The position numbers and the translations under genes were made by a program. A model generated the notes under the pieces. It did not search any database and had not been told where the DNA came from. It was given only the letters and a program-made list of their open reading frames with translations. Source: Gemmatimonadaceae bacterium (GTDB lineage: Bacteria > Gemmatimonadota > Gemmatimonadetes > Gemmatimonadales > Gemmatimonadaceae). Taken from it: a stretch of DNA of 51,762 nucleotides. Below, in pieces: positions 1 to 7,141 of the stretch. Every line of letters begins with the position of its first letter. Position 1 is the first letter of the stretch. Location: assembly GCA_013361335.1 (NCBI GenBank), contig JABFYH010000172.1, forward strand, positions 1 through 51,762, in the 5' to 3' direction.

Positions 1-4
1 CCCC

Positions 5-24
5 CGGTAGCCGACTAGCTACCG
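5..24 (-). terminator. Short hairpin at the end of the sigma/anti-sigma unit
   Basis: GGTAGC (6-11) pairs with GCTACC (18-23), extended by C5-G24, around a 6-base loop that contains the anti-sigma TAG stop (15-17). It could end the sigma/anti-sigma transcript. The window edge hides any T-tract, so this is a weak call. Confidence 0.3.
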
Positions 25-317
25 CGGACCTTGCTCCAGCATCCGCACCCCTGCCCCTTCAGCCCTTCCGCGAGCTTGTCGCGCAGAGCGTTCGGGGCGT
101 CGAGCTGCACGCGCAGCTTCTTCACCGCCTCGAGGAAACAGGCCTGATACTCCTCGTACGACTGGCACTCCGTACACGAGGCGATGTGCGTGCGCAGCCG
201 CTCGGCGCCCTCGGGGGTGATCTGATCGTCGAGGTAGTCCCAGAGGTGCCGCAGCACCTCGGCGCAGCTGCTCGAGAGGCCGAGCGCCTCGAGCTGCACG
301 CGAGCGGGGGCGCTCAT
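15..317 (-). CDS. Zinc-binding anti-sigma factor, RsrA-like
   Basis: A 100-residue cytoplasmic protein with no membrane segment. It should bind and inhibit the ECF sigma factor encoded just upstream and release it on a redox or metal signal. It has Cys18, His44, Cys48 and Cys51, the C-x25-H-x3-C-x2-C spacing of the zinc site in the thiol-sensing anti-sigma RsrA. Further cysteines are at 60, 91 and 93. The start ATG overlaps the sigma stop as ATGA (314-317), which points to translational coupling and fixed stoichiometry. Thiol or disulfide stress is the likely input by family analogy; the true signal is not visible. Confidence 0.85.
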   Translation of the reverse strand: MSAPARVQLEALGLSSSCAEVLRHLWDYLDDQITPEGAERLRTHIASCTECQSYEEYQACFLEAVKKLRVQLDAPNALRDKLAEGLKGQGCGCWSKVRGS

Positions 318-973
318 CGCGCACCCGCCGGCGTGAAGCCGAGATCCTCGGCGACCGTCAACAGCTTCTCCTGCAACAGGCGCCGGCCGCGGAAGAGTCG
401 CGAGCGCACCGTCCCGATCGGCACGCCCATCACCTCGGCGGCCGACTCGTAGGTGAGATCCTCGACGTCGACGAGGATGACCGCCGAGCGGAAGGGCTCG
501 GAGAGCTCGTCGATGGCATCGCGGAGCGCGGGAGCGAGGTCGAGTCGCGCATAGATGTCATCATAGCCCTTCTCGCGCGCCGCCGCGTAGACCGATCCCG
601 CCGCGACGGCATCCTGCTCGCCATCCTCGAGATCGACGGTGGGCCGCTGCCGCTCACGCGAGCGCAGGAAGACGTTGCGACAGATGGTGAACAACCAGCG
701 CCGACAATCGGTGCCGGGGATGAAAGTATGCCAGGAGCGGTAGGCGCGGAGGAAGGTCTCCTGGACCACGTCGTCGGCGTCGGCCTCGTCGCGCGTGAGC
801 GAGAGCGCGAAGCGGTAGACGTCGTCGAGCCAGGGAAGCGCGTCACGCTCGAATGCGGCGTCGCGCTCAGTGTCGCCGGCGGAGAACTGGCTCCGGCCGA
901 CGCCAAGAGCCACGCCGGGGGCCCCGGAGTCGAATCCGGCAGCGTCGGGCGTGGCGAAAGTGGCCGTCGTCAT
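314..973 (-). CDS. ECF RNA polymerase sigma factor
   Basis: About 219 residues. Region 2 contains the LPWLDDVYRFALSLTRD segment and the DDVVQETFLRAYRSW motif. Region 4 contains the helix-turn-helix around YESAAEVMGVPIGTVRSRLFRG. It would direct polymerase to a stress regulon and is held by the overlapping anti-sigma. The frame is open to a TTG at 1027 and an ATG at 1003, but the ATG at 973 has a GAGG ribosome site about 7 bases upstream and begins a normal N-terminal linker, so I chose it. The family matches SigR/RpoE-type ECF factors paired with ZAS anti-sigmas; regulon and autoregulation are inference. Confidence 0.9.
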   Translation of the reverse strand: MTTATFATPDAAGFDSGAPGVALGVGRSQFSAGDTERDAAFERDALPWLDDVYRFALSLTRDEADADDVVQETFLRAYRSWHTFIPGTDCRRWLFTICRNVFLRSRERQRPTVDLEDGEQDAVAAGSVYAAAREKGYDDIYARLDLAPALRDAIDELSEPFRSAVILVDVEDLTYESAAEVMGVPIGTVRSRLFRGRRLLQEKLLTVAEDLGFTPAGAR

Positions 974-1036
974 TGTGGCCTCATTAGTTGATGAATTAAC
1001 CATACACTCATCGAACCGAAATCGCAAGGCGTGGCT
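974..1036. promoter_or_regulatory. AT-rich divergent promoter region
   Basis: This 63-base gap separates the divergent sigma-factor and EamA genes and is strikingly AT-rich (around 980-1005) for this genome. It must hold the promoters of both. I could not assign convincing -35/-10 pairs; an ECF-type autoregulated promoter for the sigma gene is plausible. Confidence 0.4.
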
Positions 1037-1975
1037 ATGTTGCCAGCCATGCGCGCCCGCCTCATCGCCGCCTTCGCGGCCGTCTACGTCATCTGGGGCT
1101 CCACCTACCTGGCCATCCGCTTCGCGGTGGAGACGCTCCCGCCGCTGCTGATGGCTGGGGCGCGGTTCATCCTCGCCGGCTCGATCCTCATGCTCTGGGC
1201 GCGGCTCAGGGAGCGCGGCGCCTGGCCGTCGGCGCAGGACTGGCTCACCGGCCTCGTGAGCGGAGCGCTGCTGCTCTTCGGGGGCAACGGCACGGTAGTC
1301 TGGGCCGAGCTACGGGTCCCGTCGGGGATCGCGGCGTTGCTCGTCGCGGTCGTGCCGTTGTGGATGGTGCTGCTCGACTGGCTGCGGCCGGGTGGACGCC
1401 GGCCGCCCTCGCTGGTGTTCGTCGGCCTGGGGCTCGGTCTCGTCGGGCTCGGTCTACTCGTGGGGCCGGAAGCTTTTCAGGGAAGGAGCGGCGTGGACCT
1501 CGCCGGCGCCGGCGTGTTGATGCTCGGCTCGCTGTCGTGGGCCATCGGATCGCTCTACACCCAGCGTGCACCGAAACCGAGCAGCCCGAAACACGGCTCG
1601 GGGACGCAGATGTTCGCCGGCGGCGTGTGCCTCGTGGTGCTGGCGCTGGTGGTGGGCGAGGGAGGACAGCTCGATCTGGCGCACGCGTCCACACGGTCGT
1701 TGCTCGGCTTCGGCTACCTCGTCACCTTCGGCTCGCTGATCGGCTTCACGGCGTACTTCTACCTGCTGACGCACACCACGGCCGCCAAGGCCTCGACCTA
1801 TGCGTACGTGAATCCGGTGGTCGCGGTGCTGTTGGGCTGGGCGTTCGCGAACGAGCCGGTGACGTCGCGCACGGTCGTCGCGGCGGCGGTGATTCTCGCC
1901 GGTGTGGCGATCATCACCGCGGCGCGCGGCGGTGGCGGCGTCAAACGGTCGAACGAGGAACGCGCGGCAGCCTGA
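1037..1975 (+). CDS. EamA/DMT-family exporter, YedA-like
   Basis: An inner-membrane protein of about 312 residues with ten hydrophobic segments in two EamA halves. The N-terminal AVYVIWGSTYLAIRF signature and the second-half YAYVNPVVAVLLGW motif are typical of YedA/RhaT-like drug/metabolite transporters that export small metabolites or amino acids by proton antiport. The substrate cannot be read from sequence. The ATG at 1037 has AAGG 7 bases upstream; a GTG at 1031 and an ATG at 1049 are alternatives. Its last 35 bases overlap the end of the convergent histidine-kinase gene. Confidence 0.88.
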   Translation: MLPAMRARLIAAFAAVYVIWGSTYLAIRFAVETLPPLLMAGARFILAGSILMLWARLRERGAWPSAQDWLTGLVSGALLLFGGNGTVVWAELRVPSGIAALLVAVVPLWMVLLDWLRPGGRRPPSLVFVGLGLGLVGLGLLVGPEAFQGRSGVDLAGAGVLMLGSLSWAIGSLYTQRAPKPSSPKHGSGTQMFAGGVCLVVLALVVGEGGQLDLAHASTRSLLGFGYLVTFGSLIGFTAYFYLLTHTTAAKASTYAYVNPVVAVLLGWAFANEPVTSRTVVAAAVILAGVAIITAARGGGGVKRSNEERAAA

Positions 1976-3935
1976 CCGTGAAGGTGCTCCCCTGGCCGGG
2001 AGTGCTCTCGACCGTCACGTCGCCGCCGAGCAGCCGCGCGAGGCGACGGGTGACGCTGAGGCCCAGCCCCGTGCCGCCGACTCGCCGCGAGGCGGCCTGC
2101 TCCACCTGCCAGAACGGCTCGAACACGCGCTCCAGATGCGCGTCGGGGATGCCGATCCCCGAGTCGCGCACGCGGAACACGACTTCGTCGCCGTCGGCGG
2201 CCGCGGCGAGCGACACCGTGCCGTGATCGGTGAACTTCACGGCGTTGGTGAGCAAGTTCACGAGAATCTGCCGCAGCTTGAGGAGGTCGGTCTCCAGGTG
2301 CAGCGCGCCGTCGGCGTCGGTCGGCAGCTCGAGCACGAGCGGCAGCTTCTTGGCGGCGGCCATCGGACGCACCAGCGACGCGGCCTCCTCGAACACCGCC
2401 CGGACGTCGACCTCCTGCATCGAGAGCTGCTCGCGGCCGGCCTCGAGGCGCGAGAAGCTCAGCACCTCGTCGATGAGCCCCAGCAGATGGGTGGCGCTCG
2501 CGCGGATACGGAGGAGCTGTTCCTGCTGGGCCGGGCTCACGGGCCCGGTGATCTCGTCGGCGAGGAGCGAGGTGTAGCCGAGGATGGCGTTGAGCGGGGT
2601 GCGCAGCTCGTGGCTCATCGTCGCCATGAACTCGGACTTGGCGCGGTTCGCCAACGCCGCTGCCTGGAACAGCTCGGCGTTCTCGATCGCCAGGGCGCTG
2701 CGCCGCGCGAGCTCCTCGGCGATCGGCAGGTCCTGCGCCGTGAACTGCCGCCCCGACTCGGCGCCGATGAGCGTGATCGCGCCCATGGTGTGACCGTGTG
2801 CGCGGATCGGGACGATCATCGCCGAGCGCATCCCCAGCGTGCGCAGGAGCTGGAGGTGGCCCTCGTCCGCTGCGGCGGCGACGAGCATCTCGTCCGAGAT
2901 CTCGGGATAGAGCTCGGAGCGTCCGGACCGCACGACGGCGGGAACGCCCGTGGTCGCATCGGGATCGATGGGATAGCGTTCGCCGGCCTCGCGCGCCCAG
3001 CGCACCTTGTCCGGATCGGCGTGCGCCACGGCGAGCGTCTCGAGCTTGCCTGACGCGCTGACGAGCACGACGCTGCACCAGTCGGCGAGCGCCGGCGTGA
3101 CGAGCTGCGCGACGCGATTGAGCGTGGCACGGAAGTCGAGCGATTCGGTGAGCACCCGCCCGGCGTCGGCGAGGAGCAGGTTGGCCTGCTCGCGGCGCCG
3201 GCGCTCGGTGATGTTGGTGGCGACGCCGACGACGCCGGCCACCTCGCCGCGCGCATCGCGCCACAGGCCGCGCGCCGCAAGGAAGTAGCGCAGGATGCCA
3301 TCGACGGCCATGAGGTCTTCGCGGTGCGTCGTGATCCCCGTCTCGAGCACCTCGAGCTCTGCCTGGCGGAGATGGTCGGCGGCCTCCTTGCGCATGAACT
3401 CGTGGTTCGTATGGCCGACCACCTCCTCGGGGGTACGGTGCAGCACCGCGGCGCCCGCCGAGTTGATCGCGAGATAGCGTCCATCGCGGTCCTTCACGAA
3501 GATCGCGTCGGTGGTGTTGTTGAGGATCGCATGGAGGAGCGCCTTGCTCTCCTCCGCGCGCTGTTCAGCGGCGTGGCGGTCGGCGATGTCGCGGGTGATG
3601 GCGGTGATCACGCCGGCCGAGGGGACGATCCGGGTCTCCACCCAGCGGCCGAGGGTTGGGGCATGGCGTTCGAAGGTGACGACGCGTCGCTCGGCAGCGG
3701 CGCGGCGCAGCGCCTCCTCCCACTCGGTCCCGATCAGCTCCGGCGTGGCATCCCAGATGATGCGGCCGATGACGTCGTGCGGGTCTCGCCCGCCGCCGCG
3801 CAGATATCCCGTGCCGACCGCGTTGATGTAGAGGATGCGGAAGTCGTAATCGAGCACGGTGACGGCGTCCGGCAGCGCGTCGAGCGCTTCGGTGAGGCTC
3901 GACGCCGGAACGGTGGTCGCTGGACGGCGCATCAT
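1941..3935 (-). CDS. Soluble PAS-PAS-GAF sensor histidine kinase
   Basis: About 664 residues with no membrane segment, so a cytoplasmic sensor. Order: PAS (about 10-120), a second PAS (about 130-245), GAF (about 255-405), HisKA with the phospho-acceptor MSHELRTPLNAI, then an HATPase_c domain with the N-box NLLTNAVKFT and the DSGIGI and GTGLGLS glycine boxes. There is no receiver domain and no response regulator beside it, so the partner is unknown. The frame stays open to 4283, but that extra sequence is the antisense shadow of the M61 gene. The tandem ATGs at 3935/3932 lie 22 bases after the M61 stop, consistent with one operon. The stop lies inside the convergent EamA gene. Confidence 0.92.
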   Translation of the reverse strand: MMRRPATTVPASSLTEALDALPDAVTVLDYDFRILYINAVGTGYLRGGGRDPHDVIGRIIWDATPELIGTEWEEALRRAAAERRVVTFERHAPTLGRWVETRIVPSAGVITAITRDIADRHAAEQRAEESKALLHAILNNTTDAIFVKDRDGRYLAINSAGAAVLHRTPEEVVGHTNHEFMRKEAADHLRQAELEVLETGITTHREDLMAVDGILRYFLAARGLWRDARGEVAGVVGVATNITERRRREQANLLLADAGRVLTESLDFRATLNRVAQLVTPALADWCSVVLVSASGKLETLAVAHADPDKVRWAREAGERYPIDPDATTGVPAVVRSGRSELYPEISDEMLVAAAADEGHLQLLRTLGMRSAMIVPIRAHGHTMGAITLIGAESGRQFTAQDLPIAEELARRSALAIENAELFQAAALANRAKSEFMATMSHELRTPLNAILGYTSLLADEITGPVSPAQQEQLLRIRASATHLLGLIDEVLSFSRLEAGREQLSMQEVDVRAVFEEAASLVRPMAAAKKLPLVLELPTDADGALHLETDLLKLRQILVNLLTNAVKFTDHGTVSLAAAADGDEVVFRVRDSGIGIPDAHLERVFEPFWQVEQAASRRVGGTGLGLSVTRRLARLLGGDVTVESTPGQGSTFTVRLPRVPRSTV

Positions 3936-3957
3936 CCCTGCGTACGACGCGAGCGTC

Positions 3958-5538
3958 TCAGCTCTTGCGTCCCGACGTCCAGCCGTCCCGGATCGCTCGC
4001 TGCTCCGCCGTGGCGGTGGGGAGCTCCTCGATGCGCCAGCGCTCGTCGCGCACGAGCCGCAACCCCGCCCGCGCGAGCAGCGCGTCGTAGTCCAGATCGG
4101 CCGTGCCGCCGACGTAGCGCTCGAACCAGGGATGCATGTCTTCGCCCGCGACCTCGGTTGCGGCGAGTTCGACGTCGCGCTCCGTGTAGCCGCGACCCTG
4201 GAGGTAATACGTGGCGTTCGGCGCGTTCCAGCTCCGCCGCTTGAGCGCGTTGAAGACGTCGTCGAGCGCGCGGCGGTTGCCACTCTTCGCGCGCAGGTAG
4301 AGATCGAGGTACAGCGCGCGCCCAGCGCCGCCGGTGTAGTAGCTGAGGAAGGTGTTGCTGCCGTTGGTGGGCTGCTGCTGTACGGCGCCGTCCCAGAACG
4401 GCGCGTGGAAGGACGCCATGCGCGGCGAGACCTCGGTGCGGCCCGGCGCCGTGAGGTTCGCGCGGATGATGCCCGCCATCGACCGGTAGAACTCCGCGAG
4501 GTCGGTCACGCCGGCCCGATGCAGCGCCGCCTGCCCGTAGTACTGGGTCCATCCCTCGGCGACCCAGAGGCTCGGCTGGTACTGCTCGCGGGTGTAGTCG
4601 AAGGGGCCAAGGGCGGCGGGACGAACGCGCTTGACGTTCCAGACGTGGAAGTACTCGTGGGCCGCGGTGCCGATGCCGGGCAGCACGGCGAGCGAGTCCA
4701 CCCAGGGACGCCGATCGATGATCTGGGTGGAGTACAGATGCTCCATGCCGTCGCCGCCCGGGTAGCCGATGTTGAACAGGAAGGTGTACTGGTCGAGCGG
4801 GGGCGGAGCGAAGACGCTGTTCTCGTAGCGCACGATGCGCTCGACGTCGCGCACGAAGCGCTCGCGCACGCCGCCGGGGGCCGCGCCGTTGTGGTGCACC
4901 ATGGTGCGGTACTTCTTCCCGTCGACGACGAAGGAATCCACCATGAACGACGGGGCGATCTCCGTGGGCGTGTCGATCAGCCGGTCGTAGTTCTCGAACC
5001 GATACTCGCGCTGCCCGGCGCGGCGGGTGTCGCCGTTCAGGATCTGCCAGCCGGCGGGCGGGGTGATGGCGAGCGTGACCGGGTTCTGCTTCCGTCCATC
5101 GACGTACATGAACAGCGATGCGCCGTTCCAGTTCGCGTGCGCGGTATCGAGCACGCTGAAGGTGCCGGAGAGGGCATTGTCGAATGAGCGATAGCGGATG
5201 CGCGCGCCCTTGCCGCCGGTGGTCACGACCCACCGAGAGCCGTCGGACTTGGTCCAGGCGAGCGGCTGGCCGGCGGGATCGGTGGCGCGGAACTCCTGGA
5301 TGTTCTTGGCGAAGTCCATCCTGGCGTAGCGTCCGGGCGACCAGACCGGCAACTGCAGGGCGAGCGTCCTGCCCCGCACGCCATCCACGTCCAGCTCGAC
5401 GTCGTAGAGGTGCGTGGCCGGATCGGGCATCGCGATGCGATACGCGATGTGAGCCGGCCGCGACGACTGGGCGACCGCCGCCGAGTACAGCGGAGCACCG
5501 AGCGCGGCGAAAGCGGTCAGGAGGCGGAAACGCGACAC
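3958..5538 (-). CDS. Secreted M61 family metallopeptidase
   Basis: 526 residues with a GTG start and an N-terminal signal peptide ending near the AVAQ residues. The HEYFHVWNVKR motif at 294-304 is the zinc HExxH of the M61 glycyl-aminopeptidase family. N-terminal beta-sandwich and C-terminal regions are present; I see no PDZ domain as found in longer M61 proteins. It would act in the periplasm or outside the cell as an aminopeptidase. It lies upstream of the histidine kinase in the same orientation. A strong inverted repeat sits in its leader (5566-5599). Confidence 0.92.
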   Translation of the reverse strand: MSRFRLLTAFAALGAPLYSAAVAQSSRPAHIAYRIAMPDPATHLYDVELDVDGVRGRTLALQLPVWSPGRYARMDFAKNIQEFRATDPAGQPLAWTKSDGSRWVVTTGGKGARIRYRSFDNALSGTFSVLDTAHANWNGASLFMYVDGRKQNPVTLAITPPAGWQILNGDTRRAGQREYRFENYDRLIDTPTEIAPSFMVDSFVVDGKKYRTMVHHNGAAPGGVRERFVRDVERIVRYENSVFAPPPLDQYTFLFNIGYPGGDGMEHLYSTQIIDRRPWVDSLAVLPGIGTAAHEYFHVWNVKRVRPAALGPFDYTREQYQPSLWVAEGWTQYYGQAALHRAGVTDLAEFYRSMAGIIRANLTAPGRTEVSPRMASFHAPFWDGAVQQQPTNGSNTFLSYYTGGAGRALYLDLYLRAKSGNRRALDDVFNALKRRSWNAPNATYYLQGRGYTERDVELAATEVAGEDMHPWFERYVGGTADLDYDALLARAGLRLVRDERWRIEELPTATAEQRAIRDGWTSGRKS

Positions 5539-5565
5539 GAGGGCGGAGGCAGAGGGAGAGTGACG

Positions 5566-5599
5566 AGCGCCCGGTCGGACTGGTGTCCGACCGGGCGCT
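5566..5599 (-). terminator. Perfect 15-bp hairpin between the PepSY and M61 genes
   Basis: Bases 5566-5580 are perfectly complementary to 5585-5599 around a TGGT loop. The hairpin lies after the PepSY stop (5651) and before the M61 GTG (5538). No clear T-tract follows on the minus strand, so it is either a GC-rich terminator of the PepSY gene or a structured leader of the M61 gene. Confidence 0.6.
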
Positions 5600-5650
5600 G
5601 GAAGCTCTGGCGGCGACGTGCGGGCCGCAAGCGGCCGGCACGTGCGCGGG

Positions 5651-6082
5651 TCACGGATTCTTCGCTGCCGAATCCCGCTTGGCGTCGAGGAGCTTCTTGT
5701 TCTCCTTGTGATGCAACACGGTGGACTTCACGCCGCCGTGCTGCTCCGCCTCGATGACCTCGCCGGTCATCGCGTCGACCTTGACCGTGCTCTCCCGCTT
5801 GCTCTTGTTCAGCACCTGCACCGAGTAGAGCAGCCGCCCCTTCTCGGTCCTGAGCTTCGCCGAGCTGACCTCGCCGTTGTCGGCGTGGGCGCGGGCGATG
5901 GCGTACGCGGAATCGCCGGAGACTTTCGCCGTGCTGGCGAGGCTCTGATTCACCTGGACCTTCACCTTGGCGGCGCTGCTGGTCGGGTTGACCTGGCCGT
6001 TGCTGGTGGCGGTGGTCGACTGGCCGGCGGCGGGAAGCGCGATCGCCGCCGCGAACGCCGTGGCGATGATGAACCTGTTCAT
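5651..6082 (-). CDS. Secreted PepSY-domain protein
   Basis: 143 residues: an N-terminal signal peptide (cleavage near PAAGQS), a short Ser/Thr/Asn-rich linker, then one PepSY domain (about 55-115) with the typical ARAHADNGEVSSAKLRTE and VKVDAMTGEVIEAEQ segments. PepSY domains are periplasmic and are thought to bind or inhibit peptidases, which fits the neighbouring M61 gene. Start chosen at 6082 because AGGAGG (6088-6093) lies just upstream; an in-frame extension to 6157 lacks such a site. Confidence 0.85.
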   Translation of the reverse strand: MNRFIIATAFAAAIALPAAGQSTTATSNGQVNPTSSAAKVKVQVNQSLASTAKVSGDSAYAIARAHADNGEVSSAKLRTEKGRLLYSVQVLNKSKRESTVKVDAMTGEVIEAEQHGGVKSTVLHHKENKKLLDAKRDSAAKNP

Positions 6083-6173
6083 GGTGACCTCCTGATATGG
6101 GGACGAGCCCGCAGCCCGAGTGGGCGAGCCGTCGGGGTCCGCTGTTGCAGGATGCATGCACCACTGGCAGGCA

Positions 6174-6192
6174 CGAGCGAAAAACCCGCTCG
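6174..6192 (-). terminator. Small hairpin after the enoyl-CoA hydratase gene
   Basis: CGAGCG (6174-6179) pairs with CGCTCG (6187-6192). On the minus strand the loop is GGTTTTT, and the hairpin begins 6 bases after the hydratase stop (6199-6201). The T-run is in the loop rather than the tail, so termination is uncertain. Confidence 0.35.
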
Positions 6193-6198
6193 CGTCGC

Positions 6199-6993
6199 TC
6201 AGCGCCCGTCGAACCGTGGGATCCGCTTCTCCCGGAACGCGGTCATCGCTTCAGCCACGTCGCGCGTGCCGAACGAGTACTTGATATTGGTGAGCTCGTC
6301 ACGGAGCGCGGCGTCCAGGGGGCGATCGAAGGTGGCGGCGAGCAGACGCTTCGTGAGGGCGTGGGCGATGGGCGCTCCACCGGCGAGCCGGCTGGCGTAC
6401 GACGCCACCGCCGCCGAGAGCTCGGCGTCGGGCACGACCAGCGTCGCGAGGCCGATCCGCTCCGCCTCGGTGGCGTCGACGTCGCGGCCGGTGAGCAGGA
6501 TGTCGTTCGCCCGCGCGAGGCCGACATGCCGCGGCAGGAACCAGCTCACCCCGGCGTCGGGGCTGAGGCCGCGTCGGACGTAGCCCGCGGTCATCTTCGC
6601 CGACGCCGCGACGATACGGAGATCACAGGCGAGGGCGAGCCCGAACCCTGCGCCAGCGGCGGCACCGTTCACGGCGGCGATCACCGGCTTCTCGCACGCG
6701 ACCACGCCGCGCACCCACAGGCCGACCCAGGCGTAGGGATCGAGGCGGTCGGCGCGCGTGGCCGTCGGCAGCTCGGGCGGGGCCGACAGATCGAGGCCGG
6801 CGCAGAAGGCGCGGCCAGCGCCCGTGAGCACGACGACGCGGACGGCGTCGTCGATCGCCGCATCGGCGAGGGCCGCAATGAGCGACGACGCGAGCGCACC
6901 GTTGACGGCGTTGAGCTTGTCGGCGCGGTCGAGAGTGATGGTGCGCACGCCGTCCGGCGTGGACTCGAGCCGGAGATGGGGGTATTCGGGCAT
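6199..6993 (-). CDS. Enoyl-CoA hydratase/isomerase family protein
   Basis: 264 residues, normal length for the crotonase fold. The AFCAGLDLS segment and the GAAAGAGFGLALACDLRI motif form the oxyanion hole. The downstream SPDAGVSWFLPRHVG segment has Asp rather than Glu at the position of one catalytic acid, as in PaaG/isomerase-like members. It would hydrate or isomerise an acyl-CoA in fatty-acid or aromatic breakdown; the exact substrate is unknown. It stands downstream of the vWA gene and is separated from it by a repeat-armed hairpin element (7030-7141). Confidence 0.88.
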   Translation of the reverse strand: MPEYPHLRLESTPDGVRTITLDRADKLNAVNGALASSLIAALADAAIDDAVRVVVLTGAGRAFCAGLDLSAPPELPTATRADRLDPYAWVGLWVRGVVACEKPVIAAVNGAAAGAGFGLALACDLRIVAASAKMTAGYVRRGLSPDAGVSWFLPRHVGLARANDILLTGRDVDATEAERIGLATLVVPDAELSAAVASYASRLAGGAPIAHALTKRLLAATFDRPLDAALRDELTNIKYSFGTRDVAEAMTAFREKRIPRFDGR

Positions 6994-7029
6994 GTCGAAT
7001 CATGGGATGACGACGAGGCGCTGTAAACC

Positions 7030-7141
7030 GTGATCCGTGATCCGTGATCCGTAACGACGAAGGGCACACCAGACTCAGTCTGGTGTGCCCTTCACGCCTT
7101 CAAACGCCTCTACGGTTCACCGTTCACGGTTCACGGTTCAC
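7030..7141. repeat. Repeat-armed hairpin element A (GTGAWCC arms)
   Basis: Three tandem GTGATCC units (7030-7050) and four GGTTCAC-type units (7114-7141, one being CGTTCAC) form inverted arms around a perfect 15-bp stem (7059-7073 with 7079-7093, loop CTCAG). The element lies after the vWA gene, whose TGA stop (7131-7133) is inside a unit, and before the enoyl-CoA hydratase start. TGA falls in all three frames for a ribosome entering from either side. Likely a combined translation/transcription stop; the same core recurs at 26229-26263. Confidence 0.85.

Noticed and set aside
1941-4283. N-terminal extension of the histidine kinase to 4283
   Set aside because: The extra residues lie antisense-frame within the M61 gene and are low-complexity; ATG at 3935 starts the first PAS domain properly.
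7030-7141. Insertion-sequence or MITE end repeats
   Set aside because: No transposase, no target-site duplication seen, and the arms are tandem short units rather than single terminal inverted repeats.
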